From Gammaproteobacteria bacterium (GTDB lineage: Bacteria > Pseudomonadota > Gammaproteobacteria > SZUA-229): a stretch of DNA of 64,000 bases. This document shows, piece after piece, positions 15,402-24,618 of the stretch; the first letter of the stretch is position 1, and every line of letters begins with the position of its first letter. The notes under the pieces were generated by a model. The model worked only from the letters and a program-made list of their open reading frames with translations. It was not told where the DNA came from and searched no databases. The stretch spans positions 1-64,000 of the forward strand of contig JAPHSS010000002.1 in NCBI GenBank assembly GCA_026195255.1, read 5' to 3'. The position numbers were made by a program, and so were the translations under genes.

Positions 15402-15665
15402 TCAAAATCTCGATATTTGAGTCTTGAGTGCCTGCTGCGAATAGATTTTGCTACCAAAGTCTTCACCTGCCGCACCCGCCATGATTGTTAGTGGTTTAAG
15501 GTGTTCTTCATCGTCTGATGGATGACACTGAAATGCAAGGAGAACATGGTACCAGTCATTAAGGCCAGCAACCCTTTGCTTGTTTCTACTTTAATGGTTT
15601 TAGTCAGCCACTCATCAAAGACCTGCGACGGTCCGGTGAAAGTTGCATCACCGTAACCCCGCATT
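15402..15665 (-). pseudogene. DODA-type extradiol dioxygenase, C-terminal remnant
   Basis: On the minus strand one frame reads YGDATFTGPSQVFDEWLTKT, and after a frameshift another reads CHPSDDEEHLKPLTIMAGAA and GEDFGSKIYSQ, ending at TGA (15402-15404). HP..EHL.PL and AGAAGED are the carboxy-terminal signature of class III ring-cleaving dioxygenases of the YgiD/DODA type. The amino-terminal metal ligands are absent. The rest of the 14911-15883 interval, apart from this and the dehydrogenase piece, shows no gene. Confidence 0.6.
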
Positions 15666-15883
15666 TATCTGTCTCATTTAGAATTTAAGGACTCGGTGAT
15701 AAGCATGAAGCATTACGGTTTGTCACCGTCGCTCTTTAACCTGAGAAAAGTTACTATAAAGCTTAAGTTATTAATTTTTTTTAGTTTATTGGCAACTGTA
15801 TTATGGTTGTCTACATAGGTTAATATAGGTAACTTAAGGGGAAATTATTATGTCTATGCTCATAACCAGAAAGGAAGTACTTA

Positions 15884-16354
15884 ATGTCATTTAAACTAAA
15901 AACACTCTGCGCATTTACGATAATTGTCATGCTGGGAATAACGCCTGTATGTTATGCCGAAACAGCAGCTGACAAAACTTCAATAGACGAAGTTAAGAAA
16001 GAAACACAAGATTTGTTGAAGACGCTTAATAGTTATACCGTTGAGCAGAAGGATGAAGCCATTCGTAAAACAAAAACGGCTTTAGATAATCTGGATAAAC
16101 GCATCGATTCATTACAAACACGTATCGATAAAAACTGGGATCAAATGGATAAGGCAGCCCGAGCTAAGGCGCGCTCTAATCTCAAAGCACTGCGCATGGA
16201 GCGGACTCAGTTAGCAGAATGGTATGGTAGCTTGAAAAACAGTACTGTTGATGCCTGGGAGCATATGAAAAATGGCTTTGCAAAATCATATGAGTCGCTC
16301 AATGAGGCCTGGGAAAAATCTGTAAAAGAATTTCGCACAAATAAAAATAAATAG
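15884..16354 (+). CDS. Periplasmic coiled-coil protein
   Basis: A 156-residue protein with a signal peptide (cleavage probably at CYA/ET, residue 25). The mature part is almost wholly helical, with heptad-like AIRKTKTALDNLDKRIDSLQ and RIDKNWDQMDKAARAKAR, resembling stress-linked coiled-coil proteins of the sll1863 type. AAGGAAG precedes the ATG. It is followed after 38 bp by the thioredoxin-like gene and then the beta-propeller gene, all on one strand, so a periplasmic operon is likely. Confidence 0.7.
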   Translation: MSFKLKTLCAFTIIVMLGITPVCYAETAADKTSIDEVKKETQDLLKTLNSYTVEQKDEAIRKTKTALDNLDKRIDSLQTRIDKNWDQMDKAARAKARSNLKALRMERTQLAEWYGSLKNSTVDAWEHMKNGFAKSYESLNEAWEKSVKEFRTNKNK

Positions 16355-16392
16355 AATTGATTAATTATTTCTATTTTTCAGGAGTCATCAAT

Positions 16393-16854
16393 ATGCGTGC
16401 TGTTTTATTGCTAGTCGTTACTCTCTTCGCCTTGCCGGTTATGGCTGAGCCACCGCAAGGTTATCCATTTCTGGCTTTTGATAAAGCGATGCAACAGGCT
16501 CGAGCAGAAAATAAACTACTCTTCGTTTATTTCGGGCGTTACGGATGCGGTTATTGTGAAAAAACCAACAAGGAAGCCTTTTCTGATAAACAGGTGCGCG
16601 AAGCTTATAGTAAAAACTACGTGTTAGCCTATGTGGATTCTGAAAGTGGTAAACGTTTACGCTTGCCCAGTGGCGAACGCGTGACAGAACGTGAGGTGGG
16701 TACACGTTACAATGCGTTTGTTACACCGGTGTTTACCTTTATGACGGCTGAAGGCAAGCCGCTTTTACGACTTGTAGGCGTACAACGCATCGAGGATTTG
16801 CGTGAGGCAGACAGCAAAGTTCAGCAATTTCTGAAGAAAAAGGCCAAACCATGA
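16393..16854 (+). CDS. Periplasmic thioredoxin-like protein
   Basis: About 153 residues. I moved the start from the track's 16357 to the ATG at 16393, which follows GGAG by eight bases and gives a clean signal peptide (MRAVLLLVVTLFALPVMAEP). The mature protein has YFGRYGCGYCEKTNKEAF, a thioredoxin CxxC (CGYC), and the cis-Pro region FVTPVFTFM. It resembles SoxW/DUF255-like thiol proteins of the periplasm. Its stop overlaps the start of the next gene (ATGA). Confidence 0.8.
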   Translation: MRAVLLLVVTLFALPVMAEPPQGYPFLAFDKAMQQARAENKLLFVYFGRYGCGYCEKTNKEAFSDKQVREAYSKNYVLAYVDSESGKRLRLPSGERVTEREVGTRYNAFVTPVFTFMTAEGKPLLRLVGVQRIEDLREADSKVQQFLKKKAKP

Positions 16855-18074
16855 GATTGCAAATAGCCGGTATTGTTTTAATTTTTACTATTGCTTCATT
16901 GAGTTTACAGGCCGAGCCCTGGGAATTTGATAAACCCATTGCGGTTACATCGACTAATGGTAAAAACATCTTTCATCATCTTGAGTCGGCGGGCCGACAT
17001 AATATCGCTATCTCTGCAAACACGGTTGCTATCGCCTGGGAAGATGATCGTGATGGCACGCCGCGAATATACCTTGCACGAAAGGCGCACACTAAGCAGA
17101 ATTTTTCGAATCAGCTAAAAATCAGTGGTCCAGGGGAAGCTTACGAGCCGTCTCTTGTTGCACTGAGCAAGAATCGTTTTGCGCTGGCCTGGGAAGAAGA
17201 ATCGCGCATCCATTTGCGCATCGTTACGCCGACCGAACTGGGGCCGGTTATCACTCTGGGTAAAGGCGAGGCGATGCAGCCCAGTCTCGTCAGTGATGAC
17301 CAACAATTGTTACTTGTGTATTCTCAACGCGATGGCCGTTATCCTCGCATCTGGATGCAGCGCATGGAGATTGATGGACAGGTATTAAAGGTAAAACAGG
17401 CCTGCGCTGTGGATGCCGAAGCAGCGAAAGATGAACAGCTCTATCCCTCCGTCGTTAAACTTGCAGAGCGTATTATCGTCGCCTGGGAAGATCGTCGTCC
17501 GGGTCATACCATCATCATGGCGGCACAAAATGAAAATCTGACGTCCTGCACTTTTCAACCGCCTCAGCGCATCAGCGAAGAACCTTTGTCATCTGGCGGA
17601 ATGCCGTATGGCAAAGGGCATGGTGTGTCGCGGGTTGCGCTTGCTCAGTATGGCGCCGAGCAACTACTCGCCGTGTGGGCTGATAAACGTGACTTTCGCG
17701 AGGGTTATGATATCTATTCTGCGGACTACGAGGGCGCTAGCAAAGACTTGTTTGGCCCCAATTTCAGGGTGCAGGACAGCTTCGGCGGTGTCGCTCAGCA
17801 GTGGCATGCGACGGTAGCAGGCGATCAGTCTGGCAGGCTGGTCGTTGGCTGGGATGATAATCGTAATGGTAATGCTGACATCATGCTGAGCTGGCGTGAA
17901 GACGACGAATGGAGTGATGACTTTAGTGTGCCCGGTGCAGATGGGGCAGGGGAGCAGAACCACCCCACCATCAGCCTGGACTCTGAAGGCAACTTGCACC
18001 TGGCCTGGATTGAACGTCAAACGGCCGATGGCCCGACTCGCGTGTTATATCTATTTGGCCAGCTCGTTAAGTAA
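16851..18074 (+). CDS. Periplasmic beta-propeller protein (sialidase-like repeats)
   Basis: A 407-residue secreted protein (signal MRLQIAGIVLIFTIASLSLQAEP). The body has repeated blades with a common pattern: AIAWEDDRDGTPRIYLA, ALAWEEESRIHLR, LVYSQRDGRYPRIW, IVAWEDRRPG, LAVWADKRDFREGYDIY and VVGWDDNRNGNADIM, each like the Asp-box turns of sialidase-type propellers. No catalytic sialidase residues can be assigned. A 4-bp overlap couples it to the thioredoxin gene, so the two may meet in the periplasm. Confidence 0.75.
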   Translation: MRLQIAGIVLIFTIASLSLQAEPWEFDKPIAVTSTNGKNIFHHLESAGRHNIAISANTVAIAWEDDRDGTPRIYLARKAHTKQNFSNQLKISGPGEAYEPSLVALSKNRFALAWEEESRIHLRIVTPTELGPVITLGKGEAMQPSLVSDDQQLLLVYSQRDGRYPRIWMQRMEIDGQVLKVKQACAVDAEAAKDEQLYPSVVKLAERIIVAWEDRRPGHTIIMAAQNENLTSCTFQPPQRISEEPLSSGGMPYGKGHGVSRVALAQYGAEQLLAVWADKRDFREGYDIYSADYEGASKDLFGPNFRVQDSFGGVAQQWHATVAGDQSGRLVVGWDDNRNGNADIMLSWREDDEWSDDFSVPGADGAGEQNHPTISLDSEGNLHLAWIERQTADGPTRVLYLFGQLVK

Positions 18075-18176
18075 TAACGCTACTCAAAAAACGCGCCTGT
18101 TTTGTCGGTTAGATTATAATTATTTTTGGTTCGCAGGCTTTTTTAGTGAACACCTTATTTTTGAAAGATAAAAAAT

Positions 18177-18698
18177 ATGCTGCAATTTAGATGCACTGCA
18201 AAAGTACAGAAAGAGATAGGCTTAAAAGCTAAAGATCTCAATGAAATAACAGATGGCAAATCAATGTTAGGTAACTGGTATGTAAATATATCAACTATAG
18301 ATAGAAGGAAAACATTTTTATTTGTAAATGAAAGAACGTTATTATCATTTATATTGTATGGTATTAAAAAATCTAATATTTCAAATATACATGAAGCGTT
18401 TTTAAAAGCATTAAATCAATTGCTGATGCTGGAAGGTATTGATTATTCAGTTATTGATAAACTCAATAATGAGTACCTGAATTTACAATATACAAAAACA
18501 GGCAGCAAGCAGGTTCTTGGTAATATGAATGATTTAATGTCACTGTATAAACATTTTATATATAGTGATGGCGGTCTAAAACATTGTGATTTAACTGAAA
18601 TTATTCACCGAATAAACAGGACCCCTCAAAAAAATATCGGCTGGGGATATTCCATAGATTTAGCTAAAGAACTACTACTATGTAAGCAGCGTACATAA
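18177..18698 (+). CDS. DUF6933-like protein, cassette-like
   Basis: A 173-residue soluble protein that starts MLQFRCTAKVQKEIGLKAKD and contains LGNWYVNISTIDRRKTFLFV and NERTLLSFILYGIKK, a pattern that I associate with the DUF6933 family of unknown function. Codon use is much more AT-rich than that of the beta-propeller gene before it. An attC-like stretch (ACATAACAATGCAATC ... GCGTTATT) follows the stop, so it may be another cassette. Confidence 0.6.
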   Translation: MLQFRCTAKVQKEIGLKAKDLNEITDGKSMLGNWYVNISTIDRRKTFLFVNERTLLSFILYGIKKSNISNIHEAFLKALNQLLMLEGIDYSVIDKLNNEYLNLQYTKTGSKQVLGNMNDLMSLYKHFIYSDGGLKHCDLTEIIHRINRTPQKNIGWGYSIDLAKELLLCKQRT

Positions 18699-18768
18699 CA
18701 ATGCAATCAGCGGTGTGTACGTGAGCAACACGATGCGTTATTTTAACCATTATGTGTAAAAGGAAGAT

Positions 18769-19188
18769 ATGGAAGTTATTACTAGTAATGAGGTTACCAA
18801 AAAAATAGAAAAATACCCTAAAGACGCTCAAATTAAATTAGAGTTTTTACGTAGTCTAATTATCGAAACAGCGTCAGAGATAGAAAGTATTAACAAAATT
18901 GAAGAAGCACTAAAATGGGGTGAGCCGAGTTTCATAAGCAAGACAGGCAGCACTATAAGAATTGACTGGAAAGAAAATAACCCAGAACAATATTTTATGT
19001 ATTTTAATTGTAAAACTAAACTGGTTGATACATTCAAAGAGCGTTACAAAAACACATTTAAATTTGAAGCTAACAGGGCAATAATATTTAATATGCATGA
19101 GACTATTCCCGTTGACGAACTAAAACATTGTATAGCGCTTTCGCTGACTTATCATTCCATTAAAAATAAGCCCTTATTAGGCATATAA
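18769..19188 (+). CDS. DUF1801 family protein
   Basis: A 139-residue soluble protein with the DUF1801 pattern: LRSLIIETASEIESINKIEE, ALKWGEPSF, RIDWKENNPEQYFMYFNCKT, and a carboxy-terminal helix. DUF1801 (YdhG-like) proteins have an SH3-like core of unclear function. AGGAAGATATGG gives a good ribosome-binding site. It is AT-rich and follows an attC-like sequence, like the preceding gene. Confidence 0.75.
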   Translation: MEVITSNEVTKKIEKYPKDAQIKLEFLRSLIIETASEIESINKIEEALKWGEPSFISKTGSTIRIDWKENNPEQYFMYFNCKTKLVDTFKERYKNTFKFEANRAIIFNMHETIPVDELKHCIALSLTYHSIKNKPLLGI

Positions 19189-19370
19189 ATATTTTAAAAC
19201 ATTATATTCACAGGCTGCACATATAATCTGAACTTAGAGTGTTTTTCTGGTATCAATTAAATTTTAGAATAATGGTTCCGGTTTTTGTATGAAATTCGTC
19301 CATATGTGTGACTTTTATCTGCGCTATTGCTTGTTGTATGTTGATATTGTTAAATATTAAGGTTAAGCGC

Positions 19371-22055
19371 TTATTGTTTCAGGTATTTATTGAAAATAGC
19401 CGACATATCATCTGCTTCAATAGGTTTAGTGAGATAATCATTCATGCCTGCCGCTTCGGCGAGCTGCAGGTCTTTTTTCATGGCGTTTGCAGAAAGTCCG
19501 CAGATGATTAAATCGGTATAACCCTTTTCACGAATAAGTCGAGTTGCTTCATAGCCATCCATTATGGGCATTTGTATATCCATAAGTACTAAATCATAAA
19601 GCTCATTGTTTAAGATATTATCCACTGCCTGTTGACCATTTTCGACAATATCACAAGTAAGGCCAAAATTTTTGAGTAATTGCTCTGCGACTATCTGGTT
19701 AACGTGATTGTCTTCTACGAGCAGTATATGTCCTGTGTATTGTGGATTGTTTTCAGTAGTTATGAGTTCGCTAGTTGGGGCTTGCTGTTTGATTTTAAAT
19801 AATTCAGTAAAAAAGTTATTAAAAGTATCGGGCGAAAAAGGATGCCTTAAAACGGCGGTATTCCATTTGGTGTTTAATTCTTCTGAGAAGCCCTGAGGTT
19901 GTATATCAGTTATAAATTCGAAGCTTATATTATTAGCCTGTAATGTTTCGATAAGGTGTTTTTTTCTGTGAAGAGTTTCCATGTCAGGCATATCAATAAT
20001 TACAGCATTTTTCTCTCTGTCAAAATTACCGGCATTAATTAAGTTATCTTCAATGTCTTTCCATTGTATTTTATGGATCTGTATTTTTAGAGCATTTAAT
20101 ATATCTTCATTAATTAATGGTGAACTTTCTAATGCAAGGTAAGATAAAACTAAATTATCTTTATCTAATGGTTTAATAGCCATTTCATCGGTAACAGGTT
20201 TTATCTTTATACTTACTTTAAAACAGCTGCCATGAGATTTTTCAGAAGTAACAGAAATGTGCCCGCCCATGAGTTCGGTTAATTGTTTTACGATGCTTAG
20301 ACCTAAACCAGTGCCACCATATTTTCTGCTGGTAGTCCCATCCGCCTGAGTAAAGGATTGAAAAATATCATCAATTTCCTGTTCGTTAAGGCCTATACCG
20401 GTGTCTTTAACTTCAATATGGAGAAAATGCTCGTTATTGTCTTTTTTACAGTCAAAATGAACGTGTACCTGACCCTTGTCTGTAAATTTAAATGCATTGT
20501 TACAAATATTTAATAATATCTGGCTAATGCGTAACGGATCACCATAAATTTTTTCGGGTAAGCTGGGGGAGTAAGTGATGCGAAAGTTAAGGCCTTTCTC
20601 TATCGGCGTAAGCGACATCGCAGAAACGATATTATCAACAATGCTATCTACCGGGAACTCTATGGTTTCGATGTCCATTTTACCCGCTTCAATTTTAGAA
20701 AAATCAAGAATGTCGTTAATTACATTCATTAAAATCTGCCCTGAAAAACCAGCTTTTTCAAGATATTTTTTCTGTTCTTTTGTGAGGTCTGTTTTAAGTG
20801 TGAGATCAATTAAGCCAATAATGCCGTTCATGGGGGTGCGTATTTCGTGACTCATATTGGCCAGAAACATGCTTTTACTTTTTGCCGCCTGTTCGGCATT
20901 GTCTTTCTCTATAGCTAGCTCAATGTTTAATTTTTCCTGCTCATCATGCATTTTCTGTGTTGATATAAGCAGTTCTGATGTTTGTTTATTTTTGGAATGA
21001 AAAATGCTCGCTGCTTTGGCCAGAGCACCGATTTCGTCTTTGCGCTGTATGCCGGGGATATTTTTTACACTCTCATCCTTTGTGAGCATTCTAAATACGT
21101 CTGTAATATTACGTATGGGAGTGATTATTCTATTTGATAAGAACCAGCCGGTTAATAAAGTGATAAGAATTGAAATAATAGAGGTTATGTTGGCGTTGGT
21201 CTGTGCTGTTGTTGATTGTGATTTGGCTTGTGTGGTCATTTCTTTTTGAGCTTCGCTAACGCTTTCTCTTAATGCTTTTGTCAGGTATAAAAACTCATTG
21301 GCTGAACCGGCCATAACTACATTAACCAGAAAAACGTAACCACGTGTTATCTGGGTTAATTTAAGGAAATCTTTTTTTAGAGTTTTTAGTAAAGCCTTTG
21401 TGGTTTCAGAATTTGATAAAATTGAGTCTGATGAAGAATAAATCAGAGATATTTCTTTTTTGAACTGATTGACATGTTCCTGGTCAGGTGAATTTAGATA
21501 TTGATATATTAGTTTTTCAGATGATGCTACGTGATATTTTATGTTATTAATATTTTCGTTAGATATGTTTTTTTTATTAATGCTTAAATTGTTAATTATT
21601 TTATCAATGTTTATGTATGCAGGTTGTATATTGTTTTTAATAATCGAATTTCGTTTACTTCGCCCGTCAATAACACTGGAGAAATTATCATTATAGTCGT
21701 TAAGGTGCGCACGCATCCGTGAAATCATATCAGTTTGAGTTTCGCTGGATGTTGAATTTTGTATTGCGTTTTCAAAAATATCTAAACGCTGTTTTAATCG
21801 TTTCATTAAATCATAAAATCGAGAGCTAGATACTTCACTTGCGGTCTCCTTATAGATGAGTAAGTTTCGCTGCAGATCCATTACGTCACGTTCAAGCTCG
21901 TAAGCAAGCCCTACGTGCTCGTAAGACTGATTAATGATGTGTTGGTTTTTAAGTAGGCTAGATTGTATTGAGCGTGAAAGCAGTATTTGTATGAGCAATA
22001 CTGAGACAAGTATGACTAATACAAAAAATATCTGGTTTTTAAGTGATCTAATCAT
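19371..22055 (-). CDS. Hybrid sensor histidine kinase
   Basis: An 894-residue membrane kinase. Order: first helix (about 10-28), a large helical periplasmic sensor to about 285, second helix ([13 protein letters not shown]), HAMP domain, coiled linker, HisKA with [19 protein letters not shown] (phospho-accepting His), HATPase with DTGIGL and [10 protein letters not shown], and a carboxy-terminal receiver with VEDNHVNQ and [13 protein letters not shown]. Eleven base pairs upstream on the same strand ends a periplasmic solute-binding protein gene, so that protein probably presents a ligand to this kinase. No cognate DNA-binding regulator lies beside it; a phosphorelay partner must be elsewhere. 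Confidence 0.9.
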   Translation of the reverse strand: MIRSLKNQIFFVLVILVSVLLIQILLSRSIQSSLLKNQHIINQSYEHVGLAYELERDVMDLQRNLLIYKETASEVSSSRFYDLMKRLKQRLDIFENAIQNSTSSETQTDMISRMRAHLNDYNDNFSSVIDGRSKRNSIIKNNIQPAYINIDKIINNLSINKKNISNENINNIKYHVASSEKLIYQYLNSPDQEHVNQFKKEISLIYSSSDSILSNSETTKALLKTLKKDFLKLTQITRGYVFLVNVVMAGSANEFLYLTKALRESVSEAQKEMTTQAKSQSTTAQTNANITSIISILITLLTGWFLSNRIITPIRNITDVFRMLTKDESVKNIPGIQRKDEIGALAKAASIFHSKNKQTSELLISTQKMHDEQEKLNIELAIEKDNAEQAAKSKSMFLANMSHEIRTPMNGIIGLIDLTLKTDLTKEQKKYLEKAGFSGQILMNVINDILDFSKIEAGKMDIETIEFPVDSIVDNIVSAMSLTPIEKGLNFRITYSPSLPEKIYGDPLRISQILLNICNNAFKFTDKGQVHVHFDCKKDNNEHFLHIEVKDTGIGLNEQEIDDIFQSFTQADGTTSRKYGGTGLGLSIVKQLTELMGGHISVTSEKSHGSCFKVSIKIKPVTDEMAIKPLDKDNLVLSYLALESSPLINEDILNALKIQIHKIQWKDIEDNLINAGNFDREKNAVIIDMPDMETLHRKKHLIETLQANNISFEFITDIQPQGFSEELNTKWNTAVLRHPFSPDTFNNFFTELFKIKQQAPTSELITTENNPQYTGHILLVEDNHVNQIVAEQLLKNFGLTCDIVENGQQAVDNILNNELYDLVLMDIQMPIMDGYEATRLIREKGYTDLIICGLSANAMKKDLQLAEAAGMNDYLTKPIEADDMSAIFNKYLKQ

Positions 22056-22066
22056 CTATATTGGCT

Positions 22067-23368
22067 TCAGGTGCTTATGAACTCATACCATTTTTGTAAA
22101 CTGTATTCATATGTGGGCATAACTGTATTCCACACCGCTACATTACTGAGGCGTTTTTCATAACTACCACCTCTACGTATATCACCTTTGCGTACAGAAA
22201 TTTTTCCATCGGTGCCTTTAAGGTCTTTTGCGGCAGCTTTTCCCTGGTACCAGTAGTCCCACTCTGCCTGATTCAGATGTTGTTTAGAACGCTGAGGGTT
22301 GGAAATGTAATAACCCTGTCGCGCAATAAATGCGCCTGGCCAACCAGATAACCACCAGTTCATATAGTCATAAGCAGCATCTTTGACGGCTCCTGTGGCA
22401 TTAGATGATAAACACATTACGCCGTGCCAGCCCCGATAACCTTCTTTTGGAGCGGCATAAACAGCGGGGATGTTCTTGCCATTCAGTGCAGAAACGGCTG
22501 GTGAAAACATGCTTTCAATGACAACTCTATTTGAAGACATAAAATCTATGGATTCGGGCACTGAATTCCAGAAACCACTAAAGTGTCCGGCTTTCTTCTT
22601 TTTGATTAATATGTCGAATAAGGTATCTAATTCGGCTTTGCTCATGGCGCCAATATCTTTAAATGTCATTAAGCCACGAGCTTGAGCCGCCAGTGCCAAA
22701 TCGAATAAACCGATTGTGGGGGCGTTTACGATAGCCACTTTTCCCGCATGTTTTTCATCAAGCAGCCAGCCCCAGCTTTCTGTCTTATAAGGAGTGCCTT
22801 TTTCGATGACATTTGAGTTGTAACCGAAAGAGTCGACATTATGTACATAGGGTAAAAAGCTAAGACGATCTGTATGAGCAGTGCCTAATTCATCATCCTC
22901 CTGTACATGTAATATTTTATAGGGTGCATCACCCGCGCCCAGTTTGGCCTCGGCTGTTAATTTTCCTGTTTTTGTCAGGTTATTAATTTCATCCCAGTAT
23001 TTAATGCGGTTTTTGTCTATGGCTTGAATTGAGCCCGAGCTCCAGAGTACATTGATGCTGTTTGACCATTGTTCATATAAGTCAAATGACTGGGGTGAAA
23101 CAGATGCTTTCTGTAAAACCGCCGCGCTGCCCCGGGGCTCAAATTGCAGCTCAATGCCGAGGTCTGCCATTGCTTGCTGACGCAGTTCTTCCTGCAGAGT
23201 CACATGTGTGCCGAGTATACGGAGTTTAGTTTTATTGCGTGAAAAGACATAAGGGGCTTTAACTGTGGCACAGGTAGCCAGGCCTATTGTGGCTATTTTT
23301 GTCAGGCTTTCGCGTTTGCTGATATCCACGTTTGATGACATCTCATTAGATGTTTTTTCATCCTTCAT
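22067..23368 (-). CDS. Extracellular solute-binding protein (family 1)
   Basis: A protein of about 433 residues resembling PotD-type or iron-type binding proteins: LRILGTHVTLQEELRQ, then FEPRGSAAVLQKA and ARGLMTFKDIGAMS. I chose the ATG at 23368, six bases after GAGGG; the track's TTG at 23380 is unlikely. The amino terminus (SKRESLTKIATIGLATCATVKAPYVF) looks like a Tat-type signal with Lys-Arg instead of twin Arg. No ABC permease or ATPase gene is near, while a hybrid kinase follows by 11 bp, so its job is probably sensing rather than uptake (inference). Confidence 0.8.
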   Translation of the reverse strand: MKDEKTSNEMSSNVDISKRESLTKIATIGLATCATVKAPYVFSRNKTKLRILGTHVTLQEELRQQAMADLGIELQFEPRGSAAVLQKASVSPQSFDLYEQWSNSINVLWSSGSIQAIDKNRIKYWDEINNLTKTGKLTAEAKLGAGDAPYKILHVQEDDELGTAHTDRLSFLPYVHNVDSFGYNSNVIEKGTPYKTESWGWLLDEKHAGKVAIVNAPTIGLFDLALAAQARGLMTFKDIGAMSKAELDTLFDILIKKKKAGHFSGFWNSVPESIDFMSSNRVVIESMFSPAVSALNGKNIPAVYAAPKEGYRGWHGVMCLSSNATGAVKDAAYDYMNWWLSGWPGAFIARQGYYISNPQRSKQHLNQAEWDYWYQGKAAAKDLKGTDGKISVRKGDIRRGGSYEKRLSNVAVWNTVMPTYEYSLQKWYEFIST

Positions 23369-23574
23369 ATAGTCCCTCAATAAGTGCGTAGTTATCTGTC
23401 TCTATAAATTATAGACACAGAAACAGAATTTGAAAGGCATCAAAAAAATATAAGTGAATGAACTAAAGTAAAAAAAGCCACGTAACTGGCGGTAAAAGTG
23501 AGTAGTAAGACATGTTTTATGAGGTTGGAGTGTTGATCGTTAAGAACATTGACAGGAAATACGGAGAATAAAGA

Positions 23575-23634
23575 GGGCGCTGACAAATGATAATCGTCTG
23601 TACTTGTTAATGCTTGTTACTTGCCAGCGTCCCC
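23575..23634. repeat. Divergent relative of the 76-bp palindrome
   Basis: GGGCGCTGACAAATGATAATC opens and TTGCCAGCGTCCCC closes a hairpin with the same plan as the repeats at 100 and 432 (GGGTCGGTGACAAATGACAATC ... TTGTCACCGACCCC). The loop keeps ACTTGT and other short blocks. Several stem bases differ on both sides in a paired way, so the hairpin has been kept while the sequence changed. Confidence 0.65.
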
Positions 23635-23677
23635 GATTGTGGCCTCAAATGTAACGGTTAGTGCAACAATTCTCTGC

Positions 23678-24301
23678 TTATGATTTCTTTTTTATAGCGA
23701 GGCCAATCAAACTTAAAAAACCAGATCCAAATAACCATATGGCTGCTGGAACAGGAACAGGTGAATAAACAGGAAAGGGGTTATCTATAATAGCGAGAAG
23801 TGAACTACTTGCATGAAACTCAAGTAAGTCACCTGTGAATAGGCCATCGGTCATTAAAAAACCACTATGGTTGGATCCGTCAAAAGCGAGTGTGTCGAAG
23901 TCAAATGTCGTGACATTATTAAACTCATCCCAGCTTGCTGTGATTGACATATCGCCAAAAAAAGATGCAGAGGATCCATGAGTTAAAAAGTCTATTACCC
24001 CTATAACATGCAAACTACCATCACTGTTGGTGGTTAATGCGGCGTTGCTAATCTGTATATCGCCAAATAAAGATGAACTAGAGTTTAAACTTAGGCTTCC
24101 AGTATTATCTGTGTCTTCATACCTTAAAATCCCATCAGTAATCACTGATGTCAAGGGTCTTACTTCGCTGTAGAAATCAACGACATTGAGATAGGGGTCG
24201 TTAAAGTTGTCAAAGCTCGTGCTAAAAAGAGCCGCATATGTATTTTGAGCAATTAAAAGCCCGGCTAAAATACCAGGGATATTTTTTAATGGTTTATACA
24301 T
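23678..24301 (-). CDS. VPxPA-CTERM exported protein
   Basis: A 207-residue protein with an amino-terminal signal peptide (ending near NTYA/AL) and a beta-rich body. The carboxy terminus VPVPAAIWLFGSGFLSLIGL plus AIKKKS is the PEP-CTERM-like sorting tag (VPxPA variant), recognised and cut by an exosortase before the protein is passed to the surface or to the exopolysaccharide matrix. No exosortase gene is in the window. It lies between the binding-protein gene and the porin gene, with long gaps on both sides. Confidence 0.8.
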   Translation of the reverse strand: MYKPLKNIPGILAGLLIAQNTYAALFSTSFDNFNDPYLNVVDFYSEVRPLTSVITDGILRYEDTDNTGSLSLNSSSSLFGDIQISNAALTTNSDGSLHVIGVIDFLTHGSSASFFGDMSITASWDEFNNVTTFDFDTLAFDGSNHSGFLMTDGLFTGDLLEFHASSSLLAIIDNPFPVYSPVPVPAAIWLFGSGFLSLIGLAIKKKS

Positions 24302-24618
24302 TATTAAGCTCCATTTATTTAATGTTATTCATTTTTATTAGTTTCTAATAGTTGCAGCATAATCTAAGCCAACTTTATAAGCTGTTGATTTAGAATGAAT
24401 AGATTATTTTGATGTTTCTTTAAACAGGGTTTTTGTAAAAAAAATCGACTTTGTTAATAGGGATGTTGAATTGAAAAATAAAAGGAGAGGCAAAATAATT
24501 AACAATTAGGAGTAGGTAAATGCTTGGTACTAATTAACTTAAACCAATATAGGAATGTAGTGTGCTTTAAGGGAAGCGAACATCCGCTTCCCCCTTAAAA
24601 CATCAATGCTTATAGTCT
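24302..24618. other. Intergenic region between porin and CTERM gene
   Basis: 317 bp, AT-rich, with no gene. A hairpin at 24566-24599 (TTTAAGGGAAGCG facing CGCTTCCCCCTTAAA) lies 20 bp beyond the porin stop and is the likely end of that transcript, although the T run is poor. Confidence 0.55.
24566..24599 (-). terminator. Terminator-like hairpin after the porin gene
   Basis: GGGAAGCG and CGCTTCCC form a strong 8-bp stem, extended by the TTTAAG/CTTAAA flanks. The T tail on the minus strand is only TTAAAG, so termination may be partial or factor-assisted. Confidence 0.5.
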
